29,400 nt of DNA, taken from CBFDCQ01 sp965603355 (lineage in GTDB: Bacteria; Hydrogenedentota; CAZGCA01; CBFDCQ01). The notes under the pieces were generated by a model. It ran no database searches. It saw nothing but the letters and a program-made list of their open reading frames with translations, and had not been told where the DNA came from. The translations under genes and the position numbers were made by a program. How positions within the stretch are numbered: the first letter of the stretch is position 1; each line of letters opens with the position of its first letter. Location: the NCBI GenBank assembly GCA_965603355.1, contig CBFDCQ010000038.1, positions 1 through 29,400 on the forward strand. The letters run 5' to 3'. Positions 15,636 through 23,480 of the stretch are shown here, piece after piece.

Positions 15636-15658
15636 CTTGTACTCTCCGCCAATCTGCT

Positions 15659-16726
15659 CTACTTGAGGCCTAATGCTGAATAGATGGTCTTGAAATCGAC
15701 CGTCTGTTCGACCAGCGCCACAGCGCGCGCAACCTTCTTCTCATTGCGGATGCTCATCGCGCCGAGAATCGATTCGAACTTCTCAACTGTTGTCTGCGTG
15801 TCCAGAGGAACGACGATGATTGGGACGCCGCATTCCTCGGCTCGAATGATGATCTGCTGGCTCGGATAGAGGTCGCCAGTCAGAACGAGACACCGCGTCG
15901 ACGTCTCCAAAGCCGCCAGCTGTATGTCGGAACGGTCGCCGCCCGTCACGACAGCCTTTTTGGGCACGCGCCGGAAAACGCGCAGCGCGCTCTCGACATT
16001 CATCGCACCGATACAGAATCGCTCGACAAGACTGTCCAGGTTATCCTCACCGCATACGAGGTCGCCGCCAAGCGTTTCGCGCAGGTCGCCCACGGTGACA
16101 GCTCCGAGCACCGGGTCCTCCGACATCATGCCGAGCACCGATATGCCACGCTCTTTAAGGAACGGCACGGCCAACTCACGCACCTTATCAATCTTACCCG
16201 GGTCAATCCGGTTGACGATTACCCCGATCAGCTTGTCCCCGAGAAGCTCCTTAGCCTGCAGGAAACCGTCAACTGACAGGTTCAGGTACTCGAACCTGTC
16301 CGTCAGGATCACTTTCGCGCCGGTAGCGTTTATCAAGTTCAATCCCGCACACCCCATGAACTCGCCATGATGCAGGCTCCCGAGGCCGTTCACGAGCACC
16401 ATGTCCTTGCCTTCCGCCACCTTGTTGAATGCGTCAAGCATCTTCTCGCACAGGCCGACAGCTTGCCCTGTGAGCACACGGGTCAGCAGTCCGTCGGTGA
16501 GCACTATCGGACAGATGTCAATCAGAGCGTCGGTCAGATTCAGCGCGTCCTTGAAGAACACGACATCCTCGTCCGTCAACGTGCCTTCGTGTTGTGCAGG
16601 GAAGACTCCAACCGGCTTGAAGTAGCCTATCTTGACTCCATCGTTGATGAACCGCTTGCCCATACCCAGGCAAACGACGTTCTTGCCGGAAAATCCCGAT
16701 GTGGAACCTACAAAGAGCGGCACCAT
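15659..16726 (-). CDS. DRTGG-domain phosphotransacetylase-like protein
   Basis: A 355-residue protein. The N-terminal half is a P-loop NTPase fold like BioD and the N-terminus of long Pta proteins (FVGSTSGFSGKNVVCLGMGK, then GYFKPVG and VNGLGSL). The C-terminal half is a DRTGG domain, seen as VVTGGDRSDIQLAALE. The catalytic PTA_PTB domain of true phosphate acetyltransferase is absent, so it is unlikely to transfer acetyl groups itself. In other genomes such proteins often sit beside ADP-forming acetyl-CoA synthetases, as here: it starts only 3 bases after that gene. A regulatory or accessory role in acyl-CoA / acyl-phosphate metabolism is inferred, with possible nucleotide binding. GAGGGAGGAG lies just before the ATG. 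Confidence 0.85.
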   Translation of the reverse strand: MVPLFVGSTSGFSGKNVVCLGMGKRFINDGVKIGYFKPVGVFPAQHEGTLTDEDVVFFKDALNLTDALIDICPIVLTDGLLTRVLTGQAVGLCEKMLDAFNKVAEGKDMVLVNGLGSLHHGEFMGCAGLNLINATGAKVILTDRFEYLNLSVDGFLQAKELLGDKLIGVIVNRIDPGKIDKVRELAVPFLKERGISVLGMMSEDPVLGAVTVGDLRETLGGDLVCGEDNLDSLVERFCIGAMNVESALRVFRRVPKKAVVTGGDRSDIQLAALETSTRCLVLTGDLYPSQQIIIRAEECGVPIIVVPLDTQTTVEKFESILGAMSIRNEKKVARAVALVEQTVDFKTIYSALGLK

Positions 16727-16729
16727 TTT

Positions 16730-18826
16730 CTAATCTCCTCCCTCAATAGTCAGTCTGGCGTCAATCGCAATAGCATCGCGTCCCTTTGGGAACACCGCGA
16801 GCGGATTAATATCGAGTTCAACTATCTCAGGGAAATCGGTAACGAGCTGCGACAACCTCATCAGCCCGTCCTCGATTGCCCGAATATCAACAGGTTTTTC
16901 GCCGCGGACGCCGCTCAACAGCGCGTACGACCGTATCCCGGTCACCATCTCGTGCGCGTCATCTTTGGTGATGGGCGCGATCCGGAACGTGACGTCCTTG
17001 AGCACCTCAACGTATATGCCGCCGAGACCGAACATGAGCATCGCGCCGAACTGAGGGTCCTTGGTCATTCCAAGGATAACCTCTTTACCTCCGGAGACCA
17101 TCTCCTGCACCATCACGCCTTGTATACGAGCTTCGGGCATCAGCCTTCTCGCGCGGCCGGTTATGTCGAGGAACGTGCGTTCGACCTCCTCCGAACTCGC
17201 AACACCGACCTTCACGCCGCCTATGTCGGACTTGTGGAGGATCTCTCGCGACGCGACCTTCATCACGACGGGAAATCCGACCGTCTCGGCGGCTTTAACC
17301 GCCTCGGCGGCCGTCGGAGCGAGTATGTTGCTCGGGATGTTGAACCCGTACGCGCTGATAATGTCGCGAGTATCCGCTTCGCCGAGGCTGCGGCGTCCCT
17401 CCTTGAGCGCTCGCGCGAACGCCTTCTCGACAACTTTCTTATTGACCTTGAACTTCTTCACCTTCTTCTCGGGAGCATTGCACCACTGCTCGTATTTGAC
17501 AAGGGCCTCGAACGCCGCTACCGCACGCTCCGGGTAATGGTAGTTCGGTATCTTGGCGGCTTTCATAGCCTCGACACCGCCCTTGACACCTTCTCCTCCC
17601 ATGAAGCTGGCGACTACCGGTTTGCCCGAATCTACGAGCGCCGCTATAGTGCGTCCAGTCTCCTTTGGGTCGCTCATGGCTTGAGGGGTGAGGATTACCA
17701 GCACGCCGTCTACGTTCGGGTCTTTGAGCACGACCTCGAGACCTTTGCCGTATCGCTCGGCGTTTGCATCGCCGATGACGTCCACCGGGTTGTAAAACGC
17801 AGCGGCCGGCGGCAGGTGCGCGCGCAGCTCGTCGATCGTGCCCTTCGCGAATGATGCCATGCGCACCTCGGACCGTTCAACGGCGTCCGCCGCGATAATG
17901 CCCGGCCCGCCCGCGTTGGTGACTATTGCCAGGCGGGGTCCTTTCGGAACGCGTCCCGTAGTGAACACGACTGCGAGATCGAAGAGTTCCTCGATGGTCT
18001 TGGCGCGGATGATGCCGGATTGGGAGAACGCGGCGCTTATCGCCTTATCGGATCCCGCGAGCGTACCGGTGTGGGATGAGGCCGCTCGGGCTCCGGCTTC
18101 CGTCCCGCCGGATTTCGTGAGTACGACAGGTTTCTTCTTCGAGACCTCTGTCGCAACGCGCATAAACTCGTGCCCGTCCTTGACACCTTCGATATAGCCG
18201 AGAATGACGTTCGTAGCCGGATCGTCGCCGAGGTACTGGAGCAGCGCCACCTCGTCTATGTCTGCCTTGTTGCCGAGACTGATGAACTTCGAGAAACCTA
18301 TTCCCTCGCCCAGCGCCCAGTCGAGTATGGCCGTGCACAACGCGCCGGACTGCGAGAAGAACCCGATGCTGCCCGGTTCGGGCATCCCTCGCGCGAACGA
18401 TGCGTTAAGTTGCGACGCTGTGTCTATCAGACCGAGACAGTTCGGGCCGAGCATGGTTATTCCCGCATCCGTGACCTTCTGGGTGAGTTCGCGTTCGAGT
18501 TTGGCGCCGTCCCTGCCGCTCTCCTTAAACCCGGCCGATATTACAATGATAGCGCCGACGTTCTTCTGCACGCATTGGTCGATCATAGAGGCGATCAGCT
18601 TGGCAGGGATAACGAAAACAACCAGGTCGATGTCGCCCGGAACATCGGGTAGCGAAGGATAACACCGAACGTCGAGAATCTCGTCCGCTTTTGGGTTGAC
18701 GGGGTAAACAGTTCCGGGATACGAGTACTGAACGATGTTCTTGAAAACGGCGTGGCCGGCTTTCTCCTCGTCGCGCGACGCGCCGACGACCGCTACCGAC
18801 TTCGGCTGAAACAGATGAGAGAGCAT
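16730..18826 (-). CDS. ADP-forming acetate/acyl-CoA ligase, fused alpha and beta subunits
   Basis: Converts acyl-CoA, ADP and phosphate to the free acid, ATP and CoA (or the reverse), a substrate-level ATP step. The 698-residue chain has the alpha part first: CoA-binding Rossmann domain (SVAVVGASRDEEKAGHAV), succinyl-CoA-ligase-like domains (MLGPNCLGLID; GFFSQSGALCTAILDW) and the phosphohistidine segment SSHTGTLAGSD with His252. The beta part, from about residue 475, is an ATP-grasp domain (VVMKVASREILHKSDIGGVK with His531; ELDINPLAVFP). Both histidines used for phosphate relay in the family are present. The ATG at 18826 follows GGAAAGG; the longer TTG frame from 18919 begins inside the promoter. 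First gene of an operon with DRTGG, manB and manC. Substrate (acetate or other acids) cannot be read from sequence. Confidence 0.94.
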   Translation of the reverse strand: MLSHLFQPKSVAVVGASRDEEKAGHAVFKNIVQYSYPGTVYPVNPKADEILDVRCYPSLPDVPGDIDLVVFVIPAKLIASMIDQCVQKNVGAIIVISAGFKESGRDGAKLERELTQKVTDAGITMLGPNCLGLIDTASQLNASFARGMPEPGSIGFFSQSGALCTAILDWALGEGIGFSKFISLGNKADIDEVALLQYLGDDPATNVILGYIEGVKDGHEFMRVATEVSKKKPVVLTKSGGTEAGARAASSHTGTLAGSDKAISAAFSQSGIIRAKTIEELFDLAVVFTTGRVPKGPRLAIVTNAGGPGIIAADAVERSEVRMASFAKGTIDELRAHLPPAAAFYNPVDVIGDANAERYGKGLEVVLKDPNVDGVLVILTPQAMSDPKETGRTIAALVDSGKPVVASFMGGEGVKGGVEAMKAAKIPNYHYPERAVAAFEALVKYEQWCNAPEKKVKKFKVNKKVVEKAFARALKEGRRSLGEADTRDIISAYGFNIPSNILAPTAAEAVKAAETVGFPVVMKVASREILHKSDIGGVKVGVASSEEVERTFLDITGRARRLMPEARIQGVMVQEMVSGGKEVILGMTKDPQFGAMLMFGLGGIYVEVLKDVTFRIAPITKDDAHEMVTGIRSYALLSGVRGEKPVDIRAIEDGLMRLSQLVTDFPEIVELDINPLAVFPKGRDAIAIDARLTIEGGD

Positions 18827-18890
18827 CAGGCCCTTTCCAGCTAGTTCAATTCCCCACAGCCACCTCGCGCATTCCCGCTGCCCATCGGTG

Positions 18891-18919
18891 ATATTAGCAC
18901 TTGACGGGAGATTATGCAA
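18891..18919 (-). promoter_or_regulatory. Promoter of the acyl-CoA ligase - manC operon
   Basis: On the minus strand TTGCAT (18919-18914), a 17-base spacer and TAATAT (18896-18891) give a good sigma70-type promoter with a predicted start near 18884 and about 58 bases of leader. Confidence 0.6.
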
Positions 18920-18966
18920 GGATTTGGGCGGCTGTCTTTGGGAGGGCCGACCTGCGTGTCGGCCGC

Positions 18967-18991
18967 GGGCGGGTCTAAGACCCGCCCCTAC
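18967..18991 (-). repeat. GTAG-headed palindrome, type B
   Basis: Arms GGGCGGGTCT and AGACCCGCCC followed by CTAC. It differs from 2745-2769 only in the loop base (A for G). Confidence 0.75.
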
Positions 18992-19020
18992 GTGGCAGAC
19001 AGGAATGTCTGCCCCACCAC
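18992..19020. repeat. Palindrome type C (GTGG...GGCAGACA), copy 1
   Basis: GGCAGACAGG and the following TGTCTGCC form a hairpin. Bases 18999-19019 are identical to 22604-22624. It lies 21 bases before the type A palindrome at 19041; the same C-then-A order occurs at 22604-22678. Confidence 0.7.
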
Positions 19021-19040
19021 GGGGGGTGATGGTGGAAAGG

Positions 19041-19065
19041 GTAGGGGCGGTTCGCGAACCGCCCC
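19041..19065 (+). repeat. GTAG-headed palindrome, type A (clean copy)
   Basis: GTAG followed by arms GGGCGGTTC and GAACCGCCC with a two-base centre. Reference copy for those at 2637, 8731 and 22654. It sits 35 bases beyond the stop of the minus-strand sigma gene. Confidence 0.85.
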
Positions 19066-19099
19066 AGCGTCATCGTAGGATGCGGGAGAGAGCAGGGAT

Positions 19100-22000
19100 T
19101 CAGTCGACAGGAACCTCGGATGCCACTTCGATCTCGCCGAGGTCTGTAACCATGTCTGACTCGACAGCAACATCCTCAATAACATTGTATGCAATGTCGC
19201 GCCCAAGCTCAGACAGGTACGGAATCGTGATCCGGTACACGTCAGGCTGAAGCTGTAACTCGAACGCAGCGTCGTTCGCCCGTATTGAGTCGTGGTACCC
19301 AAGGTCACCCTCGACGTCTATCGCGGACCCAACGACCTGATCTTCGGAAGCGATCACTCGGCCCGTCAGGATCCCAAGGGGCTGAAGAATAACCCTCACG
19401 TTGTCTGTGCCTGCCGTGTATCCTGTAATGAAGAGCCATTCGGGGTCACCCTCGCGGCCTCGTCTGCCCGGCTGGCCAACCTGGACGTAGAGGTCGTCAC
19501 CGTCAATCTTCTCAACACGAAAACGCCCGTTCTCGTCCGTCACGTCTCGAGCTGCCCCTTCGCGCCCTCCGACGTAGACGTACTTTCCTGACACCGGAGT
19601 TCCATCAGGATAGAGTACCGTTCCCGCGAGGAAACCGGTCATGGGCATGACCAAAAAGTCTGGGCCACTCACATGATCACCCTCATACAGCGTGACGCGT
19701 ACCCCCTCGCGCGGCTCGCTCTTGTATCCATCTCCGCTGGTGAAACCCCGGATCATGTGATGTCCGGGCGGCAAAGGCCCACTGCTGTAACTGCCGTTCT
19801 CTTCAGGCTGGGTTTCAAATCTAACCTCTTCACCACCTTCCATTTTTGTCTCGAAGCTGATCTTGAAGAGAATGTCCACCGGCCGTCCTTGCTGGTCCAG
19901 AACCGTTCCACTTATGCTTGCCGCTTTGTCCTGCACCTCAATATCGACTGCCGCCTCCTCGTCCGCCGCAAGGTTCAAGAACGCTCTGCCGTATGTCATG
20001 CTCTTGGGGTCCAGTGCGATGAGCTCGTGCAGACCTGGTTTCATGCGTGCAATACTATACTCGCCTCGTTCATCGGTGACGGCACGCGACAACCCTCCTC
20101 TGATCAACACCGTCGCTCCGGCTACTGGTCGCCGAGCGAAATCCGTCACTTTGCCTGCTACCTTGCCTACTTCCTCCACAACCGTTTCAAGATAGAGATC
20201 AACGTCACGGGTTAGCTGGCCTGCACGAACCGTCACGGTAGTGCCGTAACGTTCGTCGGCGTCAGGATGATAGAACTCTGCGAGGTGCAACTCATGAGAA
20301 CCGGGGCGCACTTGCCACTCTCCTTGCTCTAGACCGTCAACGCGATACTTGCCCGTCGCGTCGGTACGTCCTGAGGGGAGTCGGCCCCAGACTCCCTTCT
20401 TGGAAGACTGGATTATCTGATCAGGAATCGGACGACCCGATTCTGCGTCGTAAACAATCCCTTCTATTGCGCCGGCGAGTGCCAGTTCGAAATCGATCTC
20501 TTCGGAGACCTTGCCAGAACGTATGAATACTTCGCGAGCCTCGCCGGCCGAGCTGCCCCGTTTCGCCCTCGCAATTACCGTAGTAGGTGGAATACTGTCG
20601 ATTCGATAGAAACCGGAAGGATCTGTGCGCGCGGAGAACACAAACGAGGGAGAGATGTAAGGCTGATGGGGACAATGGAAGTCGCCTTCCAGCGTTACCA
20701 GGACATCCTCGATCGGCTGTCCTGTGGCGGCCTCGACGACACGTCCAGTAATGCTCCCAGCCCTTTTCAGCGCAATGTTGATATTGTCACACGGTATCGG
20801 GAACTCCAGCCCGAGCCAAGATGTTCCCTTCCCCGCTCTCAAGATACGCTCCGCTTTCTCACAGCTCTCCTTGCTCCACGCATAGTTCAGCCCGTAACCT
20901 GTTTTCTGTGCTGTTACCCACGTTATCACGCTGCCTTTCGGCAGGTGAGTAAACGTGAACCGGCCGTCGGCATCCGTGGCAACGCTCGCAAGGCCACCAC
21001 AGAACCGCGCGAAAATGAATGTCGGCCTGGGAGCCCGCGCGCGAGGATATCTCCGAGGGTCATAGTAAGCTGAGTCGGCTGCTCCGCCCACAGTGACAAG
21101 CGCTCCCTCGATCGGGTGACCGTCCTCGTCCACGACGATCCCGGATGCGGTTTCCGTATGATCAAGCTTAAAATCGCCATCGCCTCGCTGTTCATTCTCT
21201 GCAAGGGCTTCCGCGCGTCCTCCACCGATCGCCCAATCCGGATGGGTTATCAGTATCACCATATCCTTCTTAACGGGCAACGGCGTGAGCACGTAGCTGC
21301 CATCATCAGCACTCTTGGTCGCGCAGGCAATCTTAGGAGCTGCGGAGAAGGCTTCGAACAGATCCAGGTCCAAGCGCGCTTCGATGCGAGCGCCCGCCAA
21401 CGGATTTCCATTTGTATCCCGGATCGTTCCCGATATCGAGGGTGCCTCAGGTTGTTCGAGCGCACCTGCCGTCAAGCCGCCAAACCGCGCCTCTTCTGAT
21501 GCGCTCTCTTCATTGCGCCCCGCCATGTTCTGTTGTGGCGCGTCCGTTGAAAGCTGTCGTTCCCGCTGTGGGGAAACTGACTGCTCCACCTTTGCTGGAG
21601 GACTGGCGGCATGCTTAGCGGGACGGTTGTCGGTTGTTATGAGCAATGTCCCTCCGACAGCAGCGAGCGCTATGACAACGGCGGCAGTCTTGTTGACCCC
21701 CGCAATCATCCCTCCGGTCTTCGCCAAGAGCCCAGTGAGATGGAGGACGGGGGCAGCAGGTAGCACGGCGGTCACGGGTGCGATCCTGGCGTATGATGCG
21801 CCAAGCGGAATCGCGGCGAGAACTCTGCTCGACATCTTGCGGCGTTTGGCCGCTTCCGTGAGGCCGGCTTCGACACGTGCGCTGAGCTGGTCGCGCAGGC
21901 GTTTTCTTGCTCTTTCGAGCCGCTTCTTCATCGCAGCGGGAGAGATATCGAACGCCCGCGCCGCTTCGGCGATTGATTTCCCCTCAAAGTAGTACAGGAG

Positions 22001-22426
22001 GAGCGATTCCCGGTCCCGCGCAGGCAGGTCTCCCAACGATTCATCAATTAGGTTATGCATTTCTTTTTGCTCCAGTTTCTCGCCGGCTTCGAGGGAATGG
22101 GTATAACCGAGACGTTCCTTCAACGCGACCGAATCCTGGTGCAGTCTCTTGCGATACGCTTCGGATCTGTGCCAATCCCTACAAAGATTCTTGGTGATCG
22201 TTCTCAACCATAGACCGAATCTGCGGGGTTGGCGGAGCTTGGAGAGGTTTTCCAGGCCCAGGAGAAATGCGTCCTGTGCGATGTCCTGAGAGACCGCGTA
22301 GTTCCCGACGCGGCCATACGCGGCTGCGAGCACGGCACCGGCGTAAAGGTTCGCCAGTTGCCCGTACGAGTCGCGGTCGCCGGCCTGCGCTTTCCTTACG
22401 AGATCGATCTCCCGGTTCTTGTCCAT
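19100..22426 (-). CDS. Membrane-anchored ECF sigma factor with eight carboxypeptidase-like repeats
   Basis: An 1108-residue protein. Residues ~10-90 are sigma region 2 (AVSQDIAQDAFLLGLENL; GLWLRTITKNLCRDW), ~120-182 region 4 (LPARDRESLLLYYFEGKSIAEAARAFDISPAAMKKRLERARK). One membrane helix follows at ~247-264 (TAAVVIALAAVGGTLLIT). A charged linker leads into about eight carboxypeptidase-regulatory-like beta-sandwich units, each opening like ISGTIRDTNGNPLAGARI (first near 331); further openings are ASGIVVDEDGHPIEGA, ITGRVVEAATGQPIED, VAGKVTDFARRPVAGA, ISGTVLDQQGRPVD and LAGTVLYPDGTPVSGK. ATG 22426 is chosen because GGAGGG lies just before it; 35 extra codons upstream lack support. The sigma head belongs to another subgroup than those at 10792 and 26372. 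The ectodomain probably binds a protein or glycan outside the cell; ligand and release mechanism are unknown. Direct repeats bracket the gene. Confidence 0.88.
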   Translation of the reverse strand: MDKNREIDLVRKAQAGDRDSYGQLANLYAGAVLAAAYGRVGNYAVSQDIAQDAFLLGLENLSKLRQPRRFGLWLRTITKNLCRDWHRSEAYRKRLHQDSVALKERLGYTHSLEAGEKLEQKEMHNLIDESLGDLPARDRESLLLYYFEGKSIAEAARAFDISPAAMKKRLERARKRLRDQLSARVEAGLTEAAKRRKMSSRVLAAIPLGASYARIAPVTAVLPAAPVLHLTGLLAKTGGMIAGVNKTAAVVIALAAVGGTLLITTDNRPAKHAASPPAKVEQSVSPQRERQLSTDAPQQNMAGRNEESASEEARFGGLTAGALEQPEAPSISGTIRDTNGNPLAGARIEARLDLDLFEAFSAAPKIACATKSADDGSYVLTPLPVKKDMVILITHPDWAIGGGRAEALAENEQRGDGDFKLDHTETASGIVVDEDGHPIEGALVTVGGAADSAYYDPRRYPRARAPRPTFIFARFCGGLASVATDADGRFTFTHLPKGSVITWVTAQKTGYGLNYAWSKESCEKAERILRAGKGTSWLGLEFPIPCDNINIALKRAGSITGRVVEAATGQPIEDVLVTLEGDFHCPHQPYISPSFVFSARTDPSGFYRIDSIPPTTVIARAKRGSSAGEAREVFIRSGKVSEEIDFELALAGAIEGIVYDAESGRPIPDQIIQSSKKGVWGRLPSGRTDATGKYRVDGLEQGEWQVRPGSHELHLAEFYHPDADERYGTTVTVRAGQLTRDVDLYLETVVEEVGKVAGKVTDFARRPVAGATVLIRGGLSRAVTDERGEYSIARMKPGLHELIALDPKSMTYGRAFLNLAADEEAAVDIEVQDKAASISGTVLDQQGRPVDILFKISFETKMEGGEEVRFETQPEENGSYSSGPLPPGHHMIRGFTSGDGYKSEPREGVRVTLYEGDHVSGPDFLVMPMTGFLAGTVLYPDGTPVSGKYVYVGGREGAARDVTDENGRFRVEKIDGDDLYVQVGQPGRRGREGDPEWLFITGYTAGTDNVRVILQPLGILTGRVIASEDQVVGSAIDVEGDLGYHDSIRANDAAFELQLQPDVYRITIPYLSELGRDIAYNVIEDVAVESDMVTDLGEIEVASEVPVD

Positions 22427-22603
22427 AGCTCCCTCCACAGCAATGATACACCCTCGTCCCGCCCTCTTCCAACCCCTTCCATAAGGTATAGACGAATGAA
22501 TGCGGAAACGGTGACAGCGCAGCCGCGCCAAAAGGGTAGGGGGGTCGGGTACATCCGCTCAATGGGATCAACGACAGGAGGCAGACTCTCCACAGGCGAG
22601 TAA

Positions 22604-22624
22604 ACAGGAATGTCTGCCCCACCA
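22604..22624. repeat. Palindrome type C, copy 2 (partial)
   Basis: ACAGGAATGTCTGCCCCACC and one more base are identical to 18999-19019, but the left arm of the hairpin is degraded. It is followed after 29 bases by a type A palindrome. Confidence 0.65.
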
Positions 22625-22653
22625 GGTGTGTGGCGGCTGCACGTGTGGGAAGG

Positions 22654-22678
22654 GTAGGGGCGGTCCGGGAACCGTCCA
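22654..22678 (+). repeat. GTAG-headed palindrome, type A (diverged)
   Basis: GTAGGGGCGG start with 21 of 24 bases matching the copy at 19041. Same orientation as that copy. It ends 12 bases before the ndk -35 box. Confidence 0.7.
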
Positions 22679-22689
22679 GAGAGGTGTTG

Positions 22690-22719
22690 TTGCCAACTAT
22701 AGTGCCGATTTGTTATAAT
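22690..22719 (+). promoter_or_regulatory. Promoter of ndk and downstream genes
   Basis: TTGCCA (22690-22695), 18 bases, then TATAAT (22714-22719) preceded by TG one base upstream (TGTTATAAT), i.e. a consensus extended -10. This is the strongest promoter-like site in the window. Confidence 0.7.
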
Positions 22720-22792
22720 CCGCGAGGGGTGGGGCGATTTTCTTTTGGCAAGTGGCTTAAACGGCGCAATAATGAGCGCTTATGGAGGTACG

Positions 22793-23224
22793 TTGGAGCG
22801 AACGTTGGTAATCATTAAACCGGATGCTGTCGAGAGGGGGCTTATCGGGCAGATCATAGCGAGGTTTGAGAATCGAGACTTCGCGATAAAGGGGTTGAAA
22901 CTGGCAAGACTGGACCGGCAGACGGCCGAGAGGCTCTATGAGGTTTATAAGGGCGAACCGTTCTACGAACCTCTCATCGAGTTCACTACGTCGGGCCCGG
23001 TCGTGCTGATGGTTCTTGAAGGTAACGAGGCAGTTAATGTGGTCCGCAGAATGATGGGGGCCACATTTTGCACTGACGCTGAACCGGGAACGATACGCGG
23101 TGATTTCGGTCTCGGGCAGAGGCGTAACATGGTGCACGGGTCGGATTCGCCGGAGACGGCGCAGAGGGAGATCGCGCTGTTCTTCTCGGAGGATGAGCTG
23201 GTCGGCGTTGCTCGTACGCAGTAG
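22793..23224 (+). CDS. ndk: Nucleoside diphosphate kinase
   Basis: Transfers the gamma phosphate from ATP to NDPs through a phosphohistidine, balancing NTP and dNTP pools. The 143-residue reading has the family signature ERTLVIIKPDAVERGLIG at the N-terminus and the active-site motif NMVHGSDSPETAQREI with His115; length matches the family. The start is taken as the TTG at 22793 because homologues begin MERTLVIIKPD and GGAGGT lies just upstream, though only 3-4 bases away. The in-frame ATG at 22772 (7 residues longer) lacks a Shine-Dalgarno site and is the alternative. A consensus extended -10 promoter lies upstream. The TAG stop is in a GTAGGGGC repeat head. Confidence 0.96.
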   Translation: MERTLVIIKPDAVERGLIGQIIARFENRDFAIKGLKLARLDRQTAERLYEVYKGEPFYEPLIEFTTSGPVVLMVLEGNEAVNVVRRMMGATFCTDAEPGTIRGDFGLGQRRNMVHGSDSPETAQREIALFFSEDELVGVARTQ

Positions 23225-23243
23225 GGGCAGCTCGACACGCTCA
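23221..23243 (+). repeat. Degenerate GTAG-headed element at the ndk stop
   Basis: GTAGGGGCAGCTCG starts at the last codon base of ndk and supplies its TAG. The palindromic arms are poorly kept, so assignment to the REP-like family rests mostly on the GTAGGGGC head. Confidence 0.35.
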
Positions 23244-23288
23244 GTTTGTAGTCGTGGGTTTAGCGACATTAGATAGAGGTGTGGCAAT

Positions 23289-23384
23289 ATGCCGAGTGGA
23301 AAGAAGAGAAAGAAAGCGAAGATCGCGAAACACAAGCGCAAGAAGAAACGAAGAGCGGATCGGCACAAGAAAAAGAAGAGATAG
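23289..23384 (+). CDS. 31-residue basic protein of the AURKAIP1/COX24 type (ribosome-associated)
   Basis: The protein starts MPSGKKRKKAKIAKHKRKKK and ends DRHKKKKR; 20 of its 31 residues are Lys or Arg. The pattern GKKRKxxKIAxHKRKKxxRxxRHKKK matches tiny bacterial proteins annotated as AURKAIP1/COX24-domain proteins (COX24_C). A related short protein in mycobacteria is the 30S ribosomal subunit protein bS22, so a role in the small ribosomal subunit is likely but inferred. The ATG is preceded by AGAGGTG with a 7-base gap. It lies 64 bases after ndk and 96 bases before hisG, all on the plus strand. It is easily missed by gene callers because of its length. Confidence 0.85.
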   Translation: MPSGKKRKKAKIAKHKRKKKRRADRHKKKKR

Positions 23385-23480
23385 TCCGATGGCACTACTT
23401 GTGTGTTGCGGCAGTATGAGTAGAGTAAACGATGTTCAGCGACGGGACGGGTGTCTCTTGTCGCGAGGGACCGTGCGAAA

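Larger units (their letters stand above)
22427..22792. other. Intergenic region between divergent sigma and ndk genes
   Basis: The stretch carries the 5' leader of the minus-strand sigma gene, palindromes C (22604-22624) and A (22654-22678), and the ndk promoter. No additional gene is supported; the frames crossing it are extensions of, or shadows beside, the sigma gene. Confidence 0.7.

Noticed and set aside
16367..17854. Plus-strand open frame of 495 codons
   Set aside because: It runs antisense to the acyl-CoA ligase and the DRTGG gene, crosses their junction and shows no protein family features.
18967..19065. Tandem hairpins considered as a CRISPR-like or attachment array
   Set aside because: Units differ in sequence and spacing and there are no equal-length spacers or cas genes; dispersed REP-like palindromes fit better.
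22179..22622. Minus-strand frame of 147 codons upstream of and overlapping the sigma gene
   Set aside because: It overlaps sigma region 2 in another frame and has no Shine-Dalgarno site or motif. A frameshifted signal protein was considered but the sigma frame is complete.
23225..23480. tRNA or small RNA gene between ndk and hisG
   Set aside because: No cloverleaf, T-loop GTTCGANNC or CCA end was found. The only supported feature is the 31-residue gene.
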